A DNA stretch of 51,962 bases from Chloroflexota bacterium (GTDB lineage Bacteria > Chloroflexota > UBA11872): contig JAPOXD010000035.1 of NCBI GenBank assembly GCA_026707285.1, forward strand, positions 1 through 51,962, written 5' to 3'. The first letter of the stretch is position 1. Every line of letters begins with the position of its first letter. A program made the position numbers and the translations under genes. Below the pieces are notes generated by a model. It was not told the origin of the DNA, made no database searches, and saw only the letters and a program-made list of their open reading frames with translations. Shown piece after piece: positions 21,601 through 23,748 of this stretch.

Positions 21601-23300
21601 GTGAAGCTGCCGGATTGCCCCTCCACAATCGAGTTCTGATCCCTGGCCACGGTGACGATGGTGCTGCCGCTGGGAGGATCGTTGATCTCGACTTCGACCT
21701 GGTTGGGAGTTCCCTCGGTATAGCGACTGCCGCTGATTGACTCGATGTCGGCGAGCAAGATGTCGGTGGTCTCAACCTCACCGTCGACGTAGGGGTAAAC
21801 CTCAATGGTGGCGATGGTCTGCCACGGATCGAGCGTCACGTCGTGGTAGAGCGTGCTGGGATTGACGCCGAAGCCTTCCTGGCGATTCGCTTCGCTGGTC
21901 TGGACCCGGACAGTCACCGATTGGCTGGTCGGGCCGTCGACGCGGACGATTTCGAACACCACCTCCTCACCCTCGGTGACCGTGGACCGATCCGCCTCGA
22001 TCGTGACCAGACCGTTGGTGGCGCCGGTGTCGGTGACGTCGATCGAGGTTTCCCGAAATCCCTGCTTGACGGTCCAATACTCGGCCTCGGCGGACGCGCT
22101 GAGGTCGGCGCCGTTGGCGTTTTGCAACGGTCGAATCGAGGCCCAAAAGCCCCAGTTGGTCTCGGTCTCGCCGTTGGTGGTGATCCGCAGCTCTTCCTTC
22201 ACCTCGAGATCGGTTCCCGACAGGTCGAGGGGAAAGTCCTTGTAGAAGCGGCCGGAGTTGGAGTCTTCGGTCCAATCGGCGAGCCGATAGTCTGCGCCGC
22301 TGCGATCGGTCTCCAGCCTGACCGTGAAGACCGCTGTCTGGTTCGCGTCCTGGGAGCGTCGCTTCACCACGATGGCAACCTTGTCGCCCTCGGTCGCGTC
22401 GGCGTCGTTGACGCCGTCCTTGCCGAAGTTGAGCTCCAGCTCCTGGGCCGTGTCGTTGTCGGTGACCGTGACGCTGGCCGAGGGCTCGAGTCCCGAGCCG
22501 CCGACGAGATAGTCGCGGGAGTGCCGCAGCGCGACCTCAACGTCGCCGTCCGCCAGGTCGCGCAGGTCGTCGGGAGTCGCTAGCGAGAGCGTTTGGCTGG
22601 TCTCGTTCGCCGCGAACTCCACCTGCGTGGGAAACGTGGGCGGCGGGTCCCAGTGGTTGCCGCGCAGGCGATTGTCCGGGTCCTTGACGCGAATACCCAC
22701 GGTCAATGGATCGGCCGTTTCGCCGTCGCGCGTCAAGGTGAAGGCGGCGGTCCCGCCTTCGGCGACCGAGGCCTGGTCCGCGCTGATTGTGACGCGGCTG
22801 AATCCGGCGGGCGCCTGCTGCACGTCGGAGACCGGCACGGAGGCGATGCCGGGGCTGCCGACCACGTAGTTGCCGAGGGATTGATAACGGTCGTTTGACG
22901 GCAGGACCTGCGCCTTGAGCTCCAGCGTGCCCGCATTGACGTCTGGATCCACGAAGGCGCCCACGGTGAACGTGGCCACGCGGGAGTTGACGGCGAACGT
23001 CACCTGATGGGTGTGCTCGGTCTCGTTCTGGCCCAGCGCGTCTTCGTGATGCGGCTCCCAGGTCTTTACCCGGACATGCCTCTCCGCCACGCCGCCGTGC
23101 CAACGTGTGAGCGTGAAGCTGGTCAGCCCACCTTCGGAGACCCCAAGATCATCGGCGGCGATGGTGACCGTGTTTGTGGCATCGCTGAAGGTCTGCGCCC
23201 GCGCCGTGTCGGAAAGGTCGACGGCGAAAACCGCCGCGGCGCCGGCCACCAGCATGAGGACCAGGCGAAGAAGGGGTGCGGCCGCCTTGGCCAGGCGCAC
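1..23300 (-). CDS. Giant secreted Calx-beta/FN3 surface protein (at least 7,766 aa; C-terminus beyond the left edge)
   Basis: This minus-strand frame has its codons ending on coordinates divisible by three. I checked every line for in-frame TAA, TAG and TGA and found none from position 23,456 to position 1. The chosen GTG at 23,300 opens a textbook Sec signal peptide: basic VRLAKAA, a hydrophobic stretch, then an ARAQ-like cleavage site near residue 36. An in-frame TTG at 23,360 with GGGGG just upstream is an alternative start. The mature chain is almost wholly beta-sandwich repeats: divergent Calx-beta modules (roughly 13,560-23,190), TYTVVLDT-type modules (11,930-13,560), a regular Calx-beta array (3,020-11,920), then FN3, SwmB-like and Ig-like modules. 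Many junctions carry DDDD or DNDT strings, as expected for calcium-binding linkers. By family it should be a very large adhesin or surface-layer filament. No enzyme domain or anchor is visible in the sequenced part; sorting or secretion signals would be at the missing C-terminus. Its ligand cannot be inferred. Confidence 0.93.
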   Translation of the reverse strand, partial: MRLAKAAAPLLRLVLMLVAGAAAVFAVDLSDTARAQTFSDATNTVTIAADDLGVSEGGLTSFTLTRWHGGVAERHVRVKTWEPHHEDALGQNETEHTHQVTFAVNSRVATFTVGAFVDPDVNAGTLELKAQVLPSNDRYQSLGNYVVGSPGIASVPVSDVQQAPAGFSRVTISADQASVAEGGTAAFTLTRDGETADPLTVGIRVKDPDNRLRGNHWDPPPTFPTQVEFAANETSQTLSLATPDDLRDLADGDVEVALRHSRDYLVGGSGLEPSASVTVTDNDTAQELELNFGKDGVNDADATEGDKVAIVVKRRSQDANQTAVFTVRLETDRSGADYRLADWTEDSNSGRFYKDFPLDLSGTDLEVKEELRITTNGETETNWGFWASIRPLQNANGADLSASAEAEYWTVKQGFRETSIDVTDTGATNGLVTIEADRSTVTEGEEVVFEIVRVDGPTSQSVTVRVQTSEANRQEGFGVNPSTLYHDVTLDPWQTIATIEVYPYVDGEVETTDILLADIESISGSRYTEGTPNQVEVEINDPPSGSTIVTVARDQNSIVEGQSGSFTFTRTGGDAASELTVNIRVDDPNDHLRGNHWDPAPVIPSQITFAANATTHTLTLTAPDDERDLPSAGLVTVRVLPGTGYLLGQSGHGTFDSISVSDTDTAQELTLEWGWVGYDESSWEAGEAWLLCPGTGDCTPGPAEGFFYYEDGRSFRHWDEIEERWPLHFMVSRRAQDIGKPVSFVVRVEHNRGWAGPRHSHWPIDPLTGNRYQEFPLTLTGNQRSVVGRIEVLHNGIDDPSDWEYSAEIIRIEAADGTALTDAEEAQYWTVNGSRSHTIDGPGETPLVQIRFTSIAPQPVPEGQSITLSVERVYGYLIEPFTVRVDTWEPNQQRPDGTNPTDRVYEVTFPAIPLTDRFLPFVASETQTQTLTIATGDDVDYEPRDTLKLRASWTIHGQDRRTPITEVRIQDDDLPTISLSADTTSITEGEPVTFTLTRTNNTAVESIVGVSVDDPGGFLDGNFASEAVTTPTNVVFAAGEAVKEIVLTPPDDWRDIPDSTLTFTVKPAREYQITGADSVTVDVADNDVAPQVQIVFNHPEVIEGNPLILIMQRIGEDKNPIEFTITGGPVGAQQYMAFGMGSGESLLHLTFDDDDDYKAPDRHYEFTLHPGRPEFWTPTGPTTVRGTILDDDPYTVGVRAITRVVDEGALLYYRIVHDGHTEAPLPVTVSHAEIGSAVPDGLLSPRTHTILTGNSGITRAYLTEANDGNEADAFFVVTLEPGDGYVIDPAQASATIAVRDRDPLPVLGFRDIAVEVGEADGTAEFWVDMVSPLPSLRTITVDYEITDGVPGASDDIVESTGTLTFAPGARSAVIEVPVVNDRLAELTEDFTVVLSNPVYATLQDGQASLTARGVITDDESEVTLEAQAQSVDEGSDVVLTLTRDGDPTDELTVWLDVDKTAPQALSRRDTVVFPAGSDTVDHTITTTDDDERAGPHTVTVTLVAPTSIGESKIYRRGSPATASVTVRDVNLGLVDLNTSQLRIAEGETIELELIRRSTGPALTVTLDVTETGQYASGSLPQTATFPKGSKDIIVTIPTEDDATAEDIGKLTVTVVDGTDYRAGWPNTHTFTIYDDDGFKPSVTVARDQNWVTEGDSVSFTVSRTNPTNTALEARLELTRVRYRVTQADLDDPTRGITSPRYHIHFGVEEITVEFPIGTNSVTITRPTTDDTLPHGNSTYHATVLNDADDDYIALSSSSAQIWVRDNDIPTVTGTSTTSDLYDGLDYKPQLPFSRTGDASGLLWLNYDFTQTRYRPAPLGNETYTDTETLGFGFQPGDAHGVSIRTLGYIHALGISGNMELRSHYCPNNPADCGYFPQYQVGTPSNVEFRYYSSFMGVRIDADQASVNEGDAATFTLRRQGGKPDAMSRPLEVRVNLTQEGDYLSSVTQQTITVAANEATATLTIPTTDDAVDEVDGSISVALHYELRADCTDDERCYGVGQYIGTAWESWRVTTAVTDNDYVQPGVSVADAEGREADGSITFTVSLDAPNLEQVATVDWATADDGSTKAATAGTDYTAASGSLTFAIGETEKTFTVTLLDDSMDEDHETFNVVLSNPSELVLGDDTASGTILDDELAMAVIFDTDAQGSVVEGQDIVLRIKRLPPLAAGAPLDADDPCYGDQSTQCFDFDGDPGNVALTVNVRVTQQGNVISGSAPTTVTFAPGSSYASLTIPIDDDATVEATGTVTAEVLNGAGYSPIFGALPQIPGHDMPTVRRTVHDNDLTFSVQDAQAGEAARQLDFTVSLNAAAPEEVTVQVMTVDGEATSHANVTATSLGQDFEAKSETLTFAVGEQQKTFTVAVTDDAIQEKSETLEVRLRSPPHHSSLADDTAVGTIIDDEQPMVASVSRAYAVVDEDHSGPVRFMVELKHPNTVASERRPAVGWQVVAGTATEGADYRAAGGVFNFPIGDTTGFLDVYLEDDNLFEPALETFTVELVQAGSRLLSISPTGASYEVSIRDDETLAATITADAETVAEGQDAQFTVTLTGGVAAEAVTVQFETKGDVSAPDDYSTPIGNLTFPPGNTTGSQGVLTIPAGEIKGTITFPIRADGTDDDDETMTVEISNGAAGSRAVTIASGDDRASTNILDQDSLTVSIQGTPSVAEGTAATFTVVLSVASDEDVSVDWSTTQAGDTLAGGETAEPDADYPAATGTVAIAAGSTSATFTVATTDDTLVEGNETFRVVLDEARITSTSPHEMVPLGVTAATGTIQDNDTAPTGVTVSANPRRLAEDDGATDITVTVSLDGTTQFTVDTPVTVEMVDRPGVNRNATLGVDYTATTSNTVIPAGQSSVVTTITLTPVDDNIAEDDEVARLSAKSSALAGTDGKGVVIEDNDVEPVEVVLSVDPDTVDESESSAALTVTGTLSGQATRVVDTVVTLSQSDGTAVAGDDYSTSTATLTIPAGEISATAVLVLTVLDDNIAEGSETLQVSGTTAGISVVPTDLTIQDNDAEPTSIGLSVTSAPIGEGGGAATVSVQATLLGAGTRSMDTLVTLTVVGLTATETDDYTATFDSSTLTIPAGQFSGTGTLTLTPNDDTLYEGDEFLAVRGTNATPGLPVNGVRLTIVDDDPAPTTVRLVIYQETLSEGAGVWLLDVQAVLEGKTTLTEDIEIETTLIREGSEVRSENVIQVIPLNIDAGKSVGETIYYLRDLNDDVHDGDETLELRGTTDTPGLHVISDQVIVTNDDTSGIRLSTPALTVREGRTQRYTVRLTSEPVDPVTVTLDVPPNAGFSVNPGTLTFTSQSWSRKFVTVTGLQDDDGVDEAAANITHTVSSTDERYRSHTVPDVLVTVRDNDTPGVTISETVLPLDEGTSGAYTVVLDTEPTANVTVTVVVPNGAELSLSSQSLTFTNSNWNIEQTVTVTASHDADVADEAPVTLTHAASGAAEYVSLALGSVDVKVTDDDEAGVTIAPAALDIPEGQSRTYTVVLDTQPTGDVTVTIGGAAGTDLSLNASTLTFTAVSWSAAQTVTVTAAPDGDTTDDPATLTHTVGSTADSDYANVAAESVAVTVEDVVGAGVTISETSLPIDEGDSATYTVVLDTRPFGDVTVTLGGLGGTDLSVGSSSLTFKPENWSTAQTVTVSAAQDADAVDDTATITHTVSSIADSDYDGLSAGSLGVTVNDDDDPGITVSESSLTVIEGASTTYTVVLDTQPIADVTVAVTAPGGSDVTADPTSLTFTDSNWANAQTVTVSAAHDADALDDPATITHATNSTDGDYSGISVADVDVTVIDDEDIPVTVSFGQASYSVAESDDPSTTNVTENDVTVTVTLSEDPEREVVITLFRVNQGGATSGDYSGVPASVTFQSGDTDQTFTFSAAPDTLDDDGESVRLSFGNLPNAVTAGTPAATTVAIADDDDPRVTVSFGQAGYTVAESDDPATTNMTENEVTVTVTLSADPERTVEIPISRTNQGGASNGDYEGVPARVTFASGDTTQTFTFTAKPDALDDDGESVELTFGNLPARVSAGAPAATTVSIADDDDPAVTVSFGAATYTVAESDDPLTLSVAENEVTVTVTLSADPERDGEVTLLKVNQGGASSADYSGVPPRVTFLSGDTEQTFTFTAEPDNADDDGESVKLTLASLPDRVSAGTHPSTTVSITDDDDPAVTVSFGNSAHAVAEGHDVTVTVLLSANPERTVEVPITVTNMDGATSADYSGVPPRLTFVSGDTTETFNFRAEQDTIDDDGERVRLTFGTLPTRVTSTSPSQVVVAITDDDDPAVTVSFGQASYSVAESDDPVTTNVTEHEVEVTVELSADPERTVEIPLTVTPQDGATSSDYSGVPPRLTFNAGDTTKTFTFRATPDTIDDDGEWVRLTFGTLPPRVTAASPSQAVVTIADDDDPAVTVRFGQTSYSATEGSTVTVTVRLSADPERTVEIPITTTNQGGATNADYEGVPPTVTFVSGDTEESFTFTAKQDAVDDDDERVRLGFGNLPARVSAGSPSQTTVAITDDDVPAVTVSFGQASYSVAESDDSATPNLTENEVEVTVTLSADPEREVEITLFRVNQGGASSGDYSGVPTALTFESGDTEQTFTFSAAHDTLDDDGESVRLSFGGLPNAVTAGTHAATTVSITDDDDPAVTVRFGQSTYPVTEGDDVTVTVRLSADPERTVEIPLTTTNQGGASSGDYSGVPPRVTFVSGDTTETFTFSALHDTVDDDGESVRLAFGNLPARVSPGSPAATTVAIADDDVPSVTVGFASDSYTVAESDDPDTVNVTENEAVISVTLSADPERTVVVPLTVTNQGGATGADYSGVPANVTFTSGQTQQTFRFSATDDAVDDDGECVKLAIGAALPAAVSVGATDATTVAITDDDDPEVSVRFGAPGYTVAEGESVDITITLSADPERTVEIPLTTTEQGGATGADYSNVPATVTFNSGDTELTFALDATQDAVDDDGESVKVGFGSMLPAGVTVDTSIPSGDTQARDTTTVAITDDDGAGVTVTPTALPIAEGHSEAYTVVLDSQPTAAVTIAVNAPSGSDVSVDETSLTFTASTWSQAQTVTVSAAQDADAVDDTESITHAAASSDGDYDGISVSPVRVTVRDDEDVPVTVGFEQPTYAVTEGNDVTVTVTLSADPERTVEIPLTATNQGGATSADYGGVPATVTFASGDTEQTFTFTAKQDTVDDDGESVKLAIGATLPTAVSVGATAATTVSITDDDVPAVTVSFGQAAYPVAEGNDVTVTVTLSADPERTVAIPLATTHLGGASNVDYSGVPAEVTFTSGETEQTFRFSATDDTVDDDGESVRLTFGALQARVSEGGTDETVVRIADDDDPAVSVSFGAATYTVAEGDDVMVPVTLSADPERTVAITVLRLNQGGSGTEDYSGVPTSLTFASGQTAQTITFSATADNVDDDGESVKLTLGNLPSRVSAGAHLSTTVAITDDDVPAVNVSFGQPTYSAPEGGHVTVKVKLSADPERTVEIPLTTTEQGGATSADYVGGLTTVTFSAGDTEKEFNFSAVQDAVDDDGESVKLGFGNLPTRVSAGAPATTTVTIADDDDPAVTVSFGQASYSVAESDDPGTTNATEHEVEVTVTLSANPEREVVIPLTTTNQGGASTNDYSGVPANVTFTDGDTTKSFTFRATADAVDDDGESVKLGFGGTLPAGVSVGTPATTTVSIADDDHPAVTVSFGQASFSATEGGTATVTVKLSADPERRVEVPITLTNMDGATSADYSGVPPQVTFVSGDTTETFEFRAEQDAIDDDGERVRLTFGTLPPRVSSASPSQAVVAITDDDDPAVTVSFAQASYSVAESDDPSTTNATEHEVEVTVTLSANPERLVVIPLTTTHQGGASSSDYSGVPANLTFTSGVTAKSFAFRATPDAVDDDGESVKLGFGGGLPAGVSVGAPATSTVSINDDDDPAVTVSFGQSGYSVAESDDPSTTNVTENEVVVTVKLSADPERTVEIPLTTTHQGGASNGDYSGVPTEVTFTSGETEQTFTFRAEGDSADDDGESVKLGFGASLPTGVSAGAPATTTVSIADDDDPAATVSFGQAAYPVAEGDDVTVTVRLSADPERTVEVPITVTNMDGATAADYSGVPARVTFVSGDTTETFSFRAEQDAIDDDGERVKLTFGTLPDRVSSTSPSQAVVSIADDDDPAVTVSFGRTSYSVAESDDPSTTTLAEHEVEVTVALSADPERTVEIPLTATAQDGATSSDYSGVPPRLTFNAGDTTRSFTFRATADTVDDDGEWVRLTFGTLPPGVTAVSPSQAVVTITDDDDPEVTVSFGQSSYSVAESDDTSTTNVTENEVEVTVTLSADPERTVEIPLTTTNLGGASNGDYSGVPAKVTFTSGETEQTFTFSATSDSVDDDGESVRLGFGASLPARVTAGTPDTATVSITDDDDPAVTVSFGQATYTVAEGTDETVALRLSADPERTVEVPLLKANQGGATSADYSGVPATVTFHSGDTEVTFKFSAASDSANDDGESVKLSFGSLPTRVSAGTPASTTVTITDDDVPTVTVSFGQASYGVAESDDTSTTSVTENEVVVTVTLSADPERTVEIPITTTNQDGASSADYEGVPARLTFASGDTLETFTFRAKPDSIDDDGESVKLGFGGSLPLGVSEGATDEAVVSIADDDDPAVSVSFGASTYTVDEYDDPSTTNVAENEVVVTVELSADPEREVVIPLTRTNQNGATDSDYTGVPTNVTFVSGDTRQTFTFMAVDDSDDDDGESVELGFGGSLPTGVSAGASATTTVTISDDDRVPITDPNERPGFTKEIPYAEGSVLVRFDAERYSATEGGLDAIVTVRLDSSREEPVEITLTAEGHAGATPDDWTGVPPVLTFGAWEIQKSFTLVAVDDTIEDDGEMVRLGFGNLPEGYVAAHPSTADVTLMNDDADQPATCDSGIWCAVLKLADSSNDDFGRLHLGYHGTQDPYADRSSISSDHFTFRGETFKVWSVHTWPNIDPSLDPRPAYGIPERSRFSIHIRRVDGPSWAAEVKRDHWEDWTLHIGDVAVRFTEVDGHNGNTFVWLSEAFYLLFMDWMPSTTHQIWIEETPLEDLPDPAVTVPSEPRYLRVVPFDNQLVATWRDPVSDGNSPITGYRLQWKPDAESWSNANAVSEAMVDEWPPGTAEMHRIIGELTDGSTYTVRVMAVNAVGDSAPSNEHFGMSQSAGPQLTSNTVNGAELTLTFDRNLDETSVPDVSRFAVIVNGGLRDVIFVSISGRSVTLLLSSPVSAADEVEMRYLMPASADEPAIRDTDGNYAASCDFSEPGSESENLTEPAGLQPLTAQFEQMPETHSGPDDELRFHIRFSEPVRIDAGPAFAFLLTVSGGDVTSAWWVNRDARLWEVVLAPDSQDDITITLPADRACDARGAPCASGDRRLTNSLEHTITGDGAPSEGRSVNSNRQGQGTDGKSKSTTGQSKSTTNAGKSVEPSVGKSVDPPASPPQAPQNLGATANSDGSVTLTWDAPDDASVSGYRILRRRPTEGEDALQVYVEDTGSTDTTYTDTETTSDVRHVYRVKAIGKSGVSEASNRTEVTPTLPPTNAPATGTPTISGTPQVGETLGVDTSSLADADGLANATFNYMWIRNDAGIDGAAGATYGLADADAGATIKVRVTFSDDAGHAESLTSAPTAEVAARPNRTATGAPTIGGTPEVGQTLTADASGIADADGLANATFNYKWIRNDAEIDRATGASYELVDADAGATIKVRVTFTDDAGHAESLSSAATGEVAARPNRLATGAPTISGTPEVGQTLTADTSGIA
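690..960 (-). other. Fibronectin type III module of the giant protein
   Basis: The frame encodes an FN3-type module with PQAPQNLGATANSDGSVTLT, TWDAPDDASVSGYRILRR, a TTYTDTET turn and VYRVKAIGKSGVSEASN. The order and spacing of these strands is the usual FN3 signature. It sits between the low-complexity linker on its N-terminal side and the Ig-like repeats on its C-terminal side. Confidence 0.85.
960..1110 (-). other. Low-complexity Ser/Lys/Thr linker in the giant protein
   Basis: This is a short flexible segment built from repeated GKS and SKSTT words (for example SKSTTGQSKSTTNAGKS and GKSVEPSVGKSVDPP). It separates an Ig-like module from the FN3 module. It is the only clearly disordered stretch I saw in the chain. 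A hinge, a glycosylation site or a proteolytic site are possible; none can be shown from the sequence. Confidence 0.7.
1130..1790 (-). other. SwmB-like module followed by an LTVSGGDVTSAW-type Ig-like module
   Basis: Positions 1,500-1,790 encode LTSNTVNGAELTLTFD, a VSRFAVIVNG strand and DTDGNYAAS. This matches the SwmB-type repeat, named after a cyanobacterial swimming-motility surface protein. Positions 1,130-1,490 encode FRIRFSEPV-like and LTVSGGDVTSAWWVNRDARL strands, then DDITITLPADRACDARG and DRRLTN. That wording often accompanies FN3 modules in environmental surface proteins. Both occur once in the visible part of the gene. Confidence 0.7.
1805..2640 (-). other. Second FN3 module and a non-repeated beta-rich module
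   Basis: Positions 1,805-2,110 encode an FN3 module (SEPRYLRVVPFDNQLVATW, ITGYRLQWKPD, YTVRVMAVNAVGDSAPSN). Positions 2,150-2,640 encode a module of about 160 residues with LHLGYHG, SSDHFTFRGETFKVW, WTLHIGDVAVRF and a tryptophan-rich end. The second is not a Calx-beta repeat. Its pattern (GY, then a F-x-Y/F-x-G strand, then WTLHIG) recalls uncharacterised modules in similar giant proteins. It closes the long Calx-beta array. Confidence 0.6.
3020..11920 (-). repeat. Array of about 24 Calx-beta repeats in two length classes
   Basis: DDDD-coding junctions recur about every 340 or 370 bp (near 3,020, 3,388, 3,760, 4,100, 4,470, 4,838, 5,180, 5,550, 5,920, 6,262, 6,632, 6,972, and so on to 11,920). 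A unit reads VTVSFGQASYSVAES, VTVTLSADPERTVEIPL, GGASNGDYSGVP, VTFTSGETEQTFTF, then DDDGESVKL and a closing DDDD. The long units carry about ten extra residues of the type SDDPSTTNVTENE; the short units lack them. One unit near 8,005-8,320 belongs to the TYTVVLDT type instead. The repeats are close to Pfam Calx-beta in layout and are probably calcium-stiffened beta sandwiches. Confidence 0.9.
11930..13560 (-). repeat. Five TYTVVLDT/NWxxAQTVTVT-type modules
   Basis: Units of about 320-330 bp encode GVTISETSL, a TYTVVLDTQP strand, SLTF, a NW-x-x-AQTVTV strand, and DADAVDDTATITHTVSS followed by DYDGLS. They differ from the neighbouring Calx-beta repeats in wording and lack the DPERTVEIP strand. 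The same type is inserted once at 8,005-8,320, in the middle of the regular array, which shows module shuffling within the gene. Confidence 0.85.
13560..23190 (-). repeat. N-terminal region of divergent Calx-beta-type modules
   Basis: The first 3,200 or so residues after the signal peptide are modules that keep Calx-beta features (VSEGG or VAEGG openings, DNDT or DDE closings, FTV-L strands) but diverge strongly from one another. A recurring subtype contains LRGNHWDP, FAANxT and PDDxRDL and is seen at 21,350-21,700, 22,500-22,800 and, more weakly, elsewhere. The high divergence here compared with the near-identical array at 3,020-11,920 indicates an older N-terminal region and a younger expanding C-terminal region. 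Confidence 0.8.
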
Positions 23301-23483
23301 TCTGGTGCCGCCCGACCTAGCTGTCGGAGCGCGTCGTTGACTCCTGAGCAGGCCGAACAAACATTCCCCCCGGACCGGAGGGCAACCGCCACTTTGGGGT
23401 CGCCCCGAGACTGCGGCGCAATCTCTCCGTGCAGCTCCCCGCGGCTGCAACCGGTACTACGCGAGTAGTCTAAATAGACCAGT

Positions 23484-23533
23484 ATTAGAGTCGCGTGAGA
23501 AAGCGCCACGGAGGCATGTGACCATCGTTAGAC
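23484..23533 (+). repeat. Spaced direct repeat, copy 1 (candidate operator)
   Basis: This copy has ATTAGAG, four bases, GTGAGAAA, twelve bases, CATGTGA, then a looser tail ending AGAC. The second copy at 23,645-23,694 keeps all three blocks at identical spacing without gaps. Copy 1 lies 120-185 bp upstream of the giant gene's possible start codons. Block conservation at fixed spacing suggests a protein-binding or promoter element rather than a chance match. Confidence 0.55.
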
Positions 23534-23644
23534 TTTTGGAAAACACCGCGCTTTAGCCAGATTTACCACCACCGTTCGCCTGCCCTGACGCTGTGCGGCT
23601 GTACGAATGGTTGCTAGGTATAAACCTCACTTAACATCGACACC

Positions 23645-23694
23645 ATTAGAGCCCTGTGAGAAACGCGTGGAAACTCATGTGAGTATTGTGAGAC
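23645..23694 (+). repeat. Spaced direct repeat, copy 2 (candidate operator)
   Basis: This is the second copy of the ATTAGAG-4-GTGAGAAA-12-CATGTGA element, 161 bp from the first and in the same orientation. It ends about 55 bp upstream of the GTG start of the regulator gene. OmpR-family regulators often bind direct repeats, so the neighbouring OmpR-type protein is a natural candidate ligand. That link is inference. Confidence 0.55.
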
Positions 23695-23748
23695 CTAATT
23701 CGATTTGGTATATTTCCACCACTCAGCGCCAGGACTTCCAGCGCCCGC

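Larger units (their letters stand above)
23361..23748. promoter_or_regulatory. Divergent intergenic region between the giant gene and the regulator gene
   Basis: This stretch separates two divergently transcribed genes and should hold both promoters. It contains a spaced direct repeat (listed separately), an inverted repeat ACTAC-GCGA-GTAGT at 23,456-23,469, and GTCTA-AA-TAGAC at 23,468-23,479. From about 23,460 it is visibly more AT-rich than the flanking coding DNA. I could not assign -35/-10 boxes with confidence. A TATAAA-like string lies near 23,620. Confidence 0.5.
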
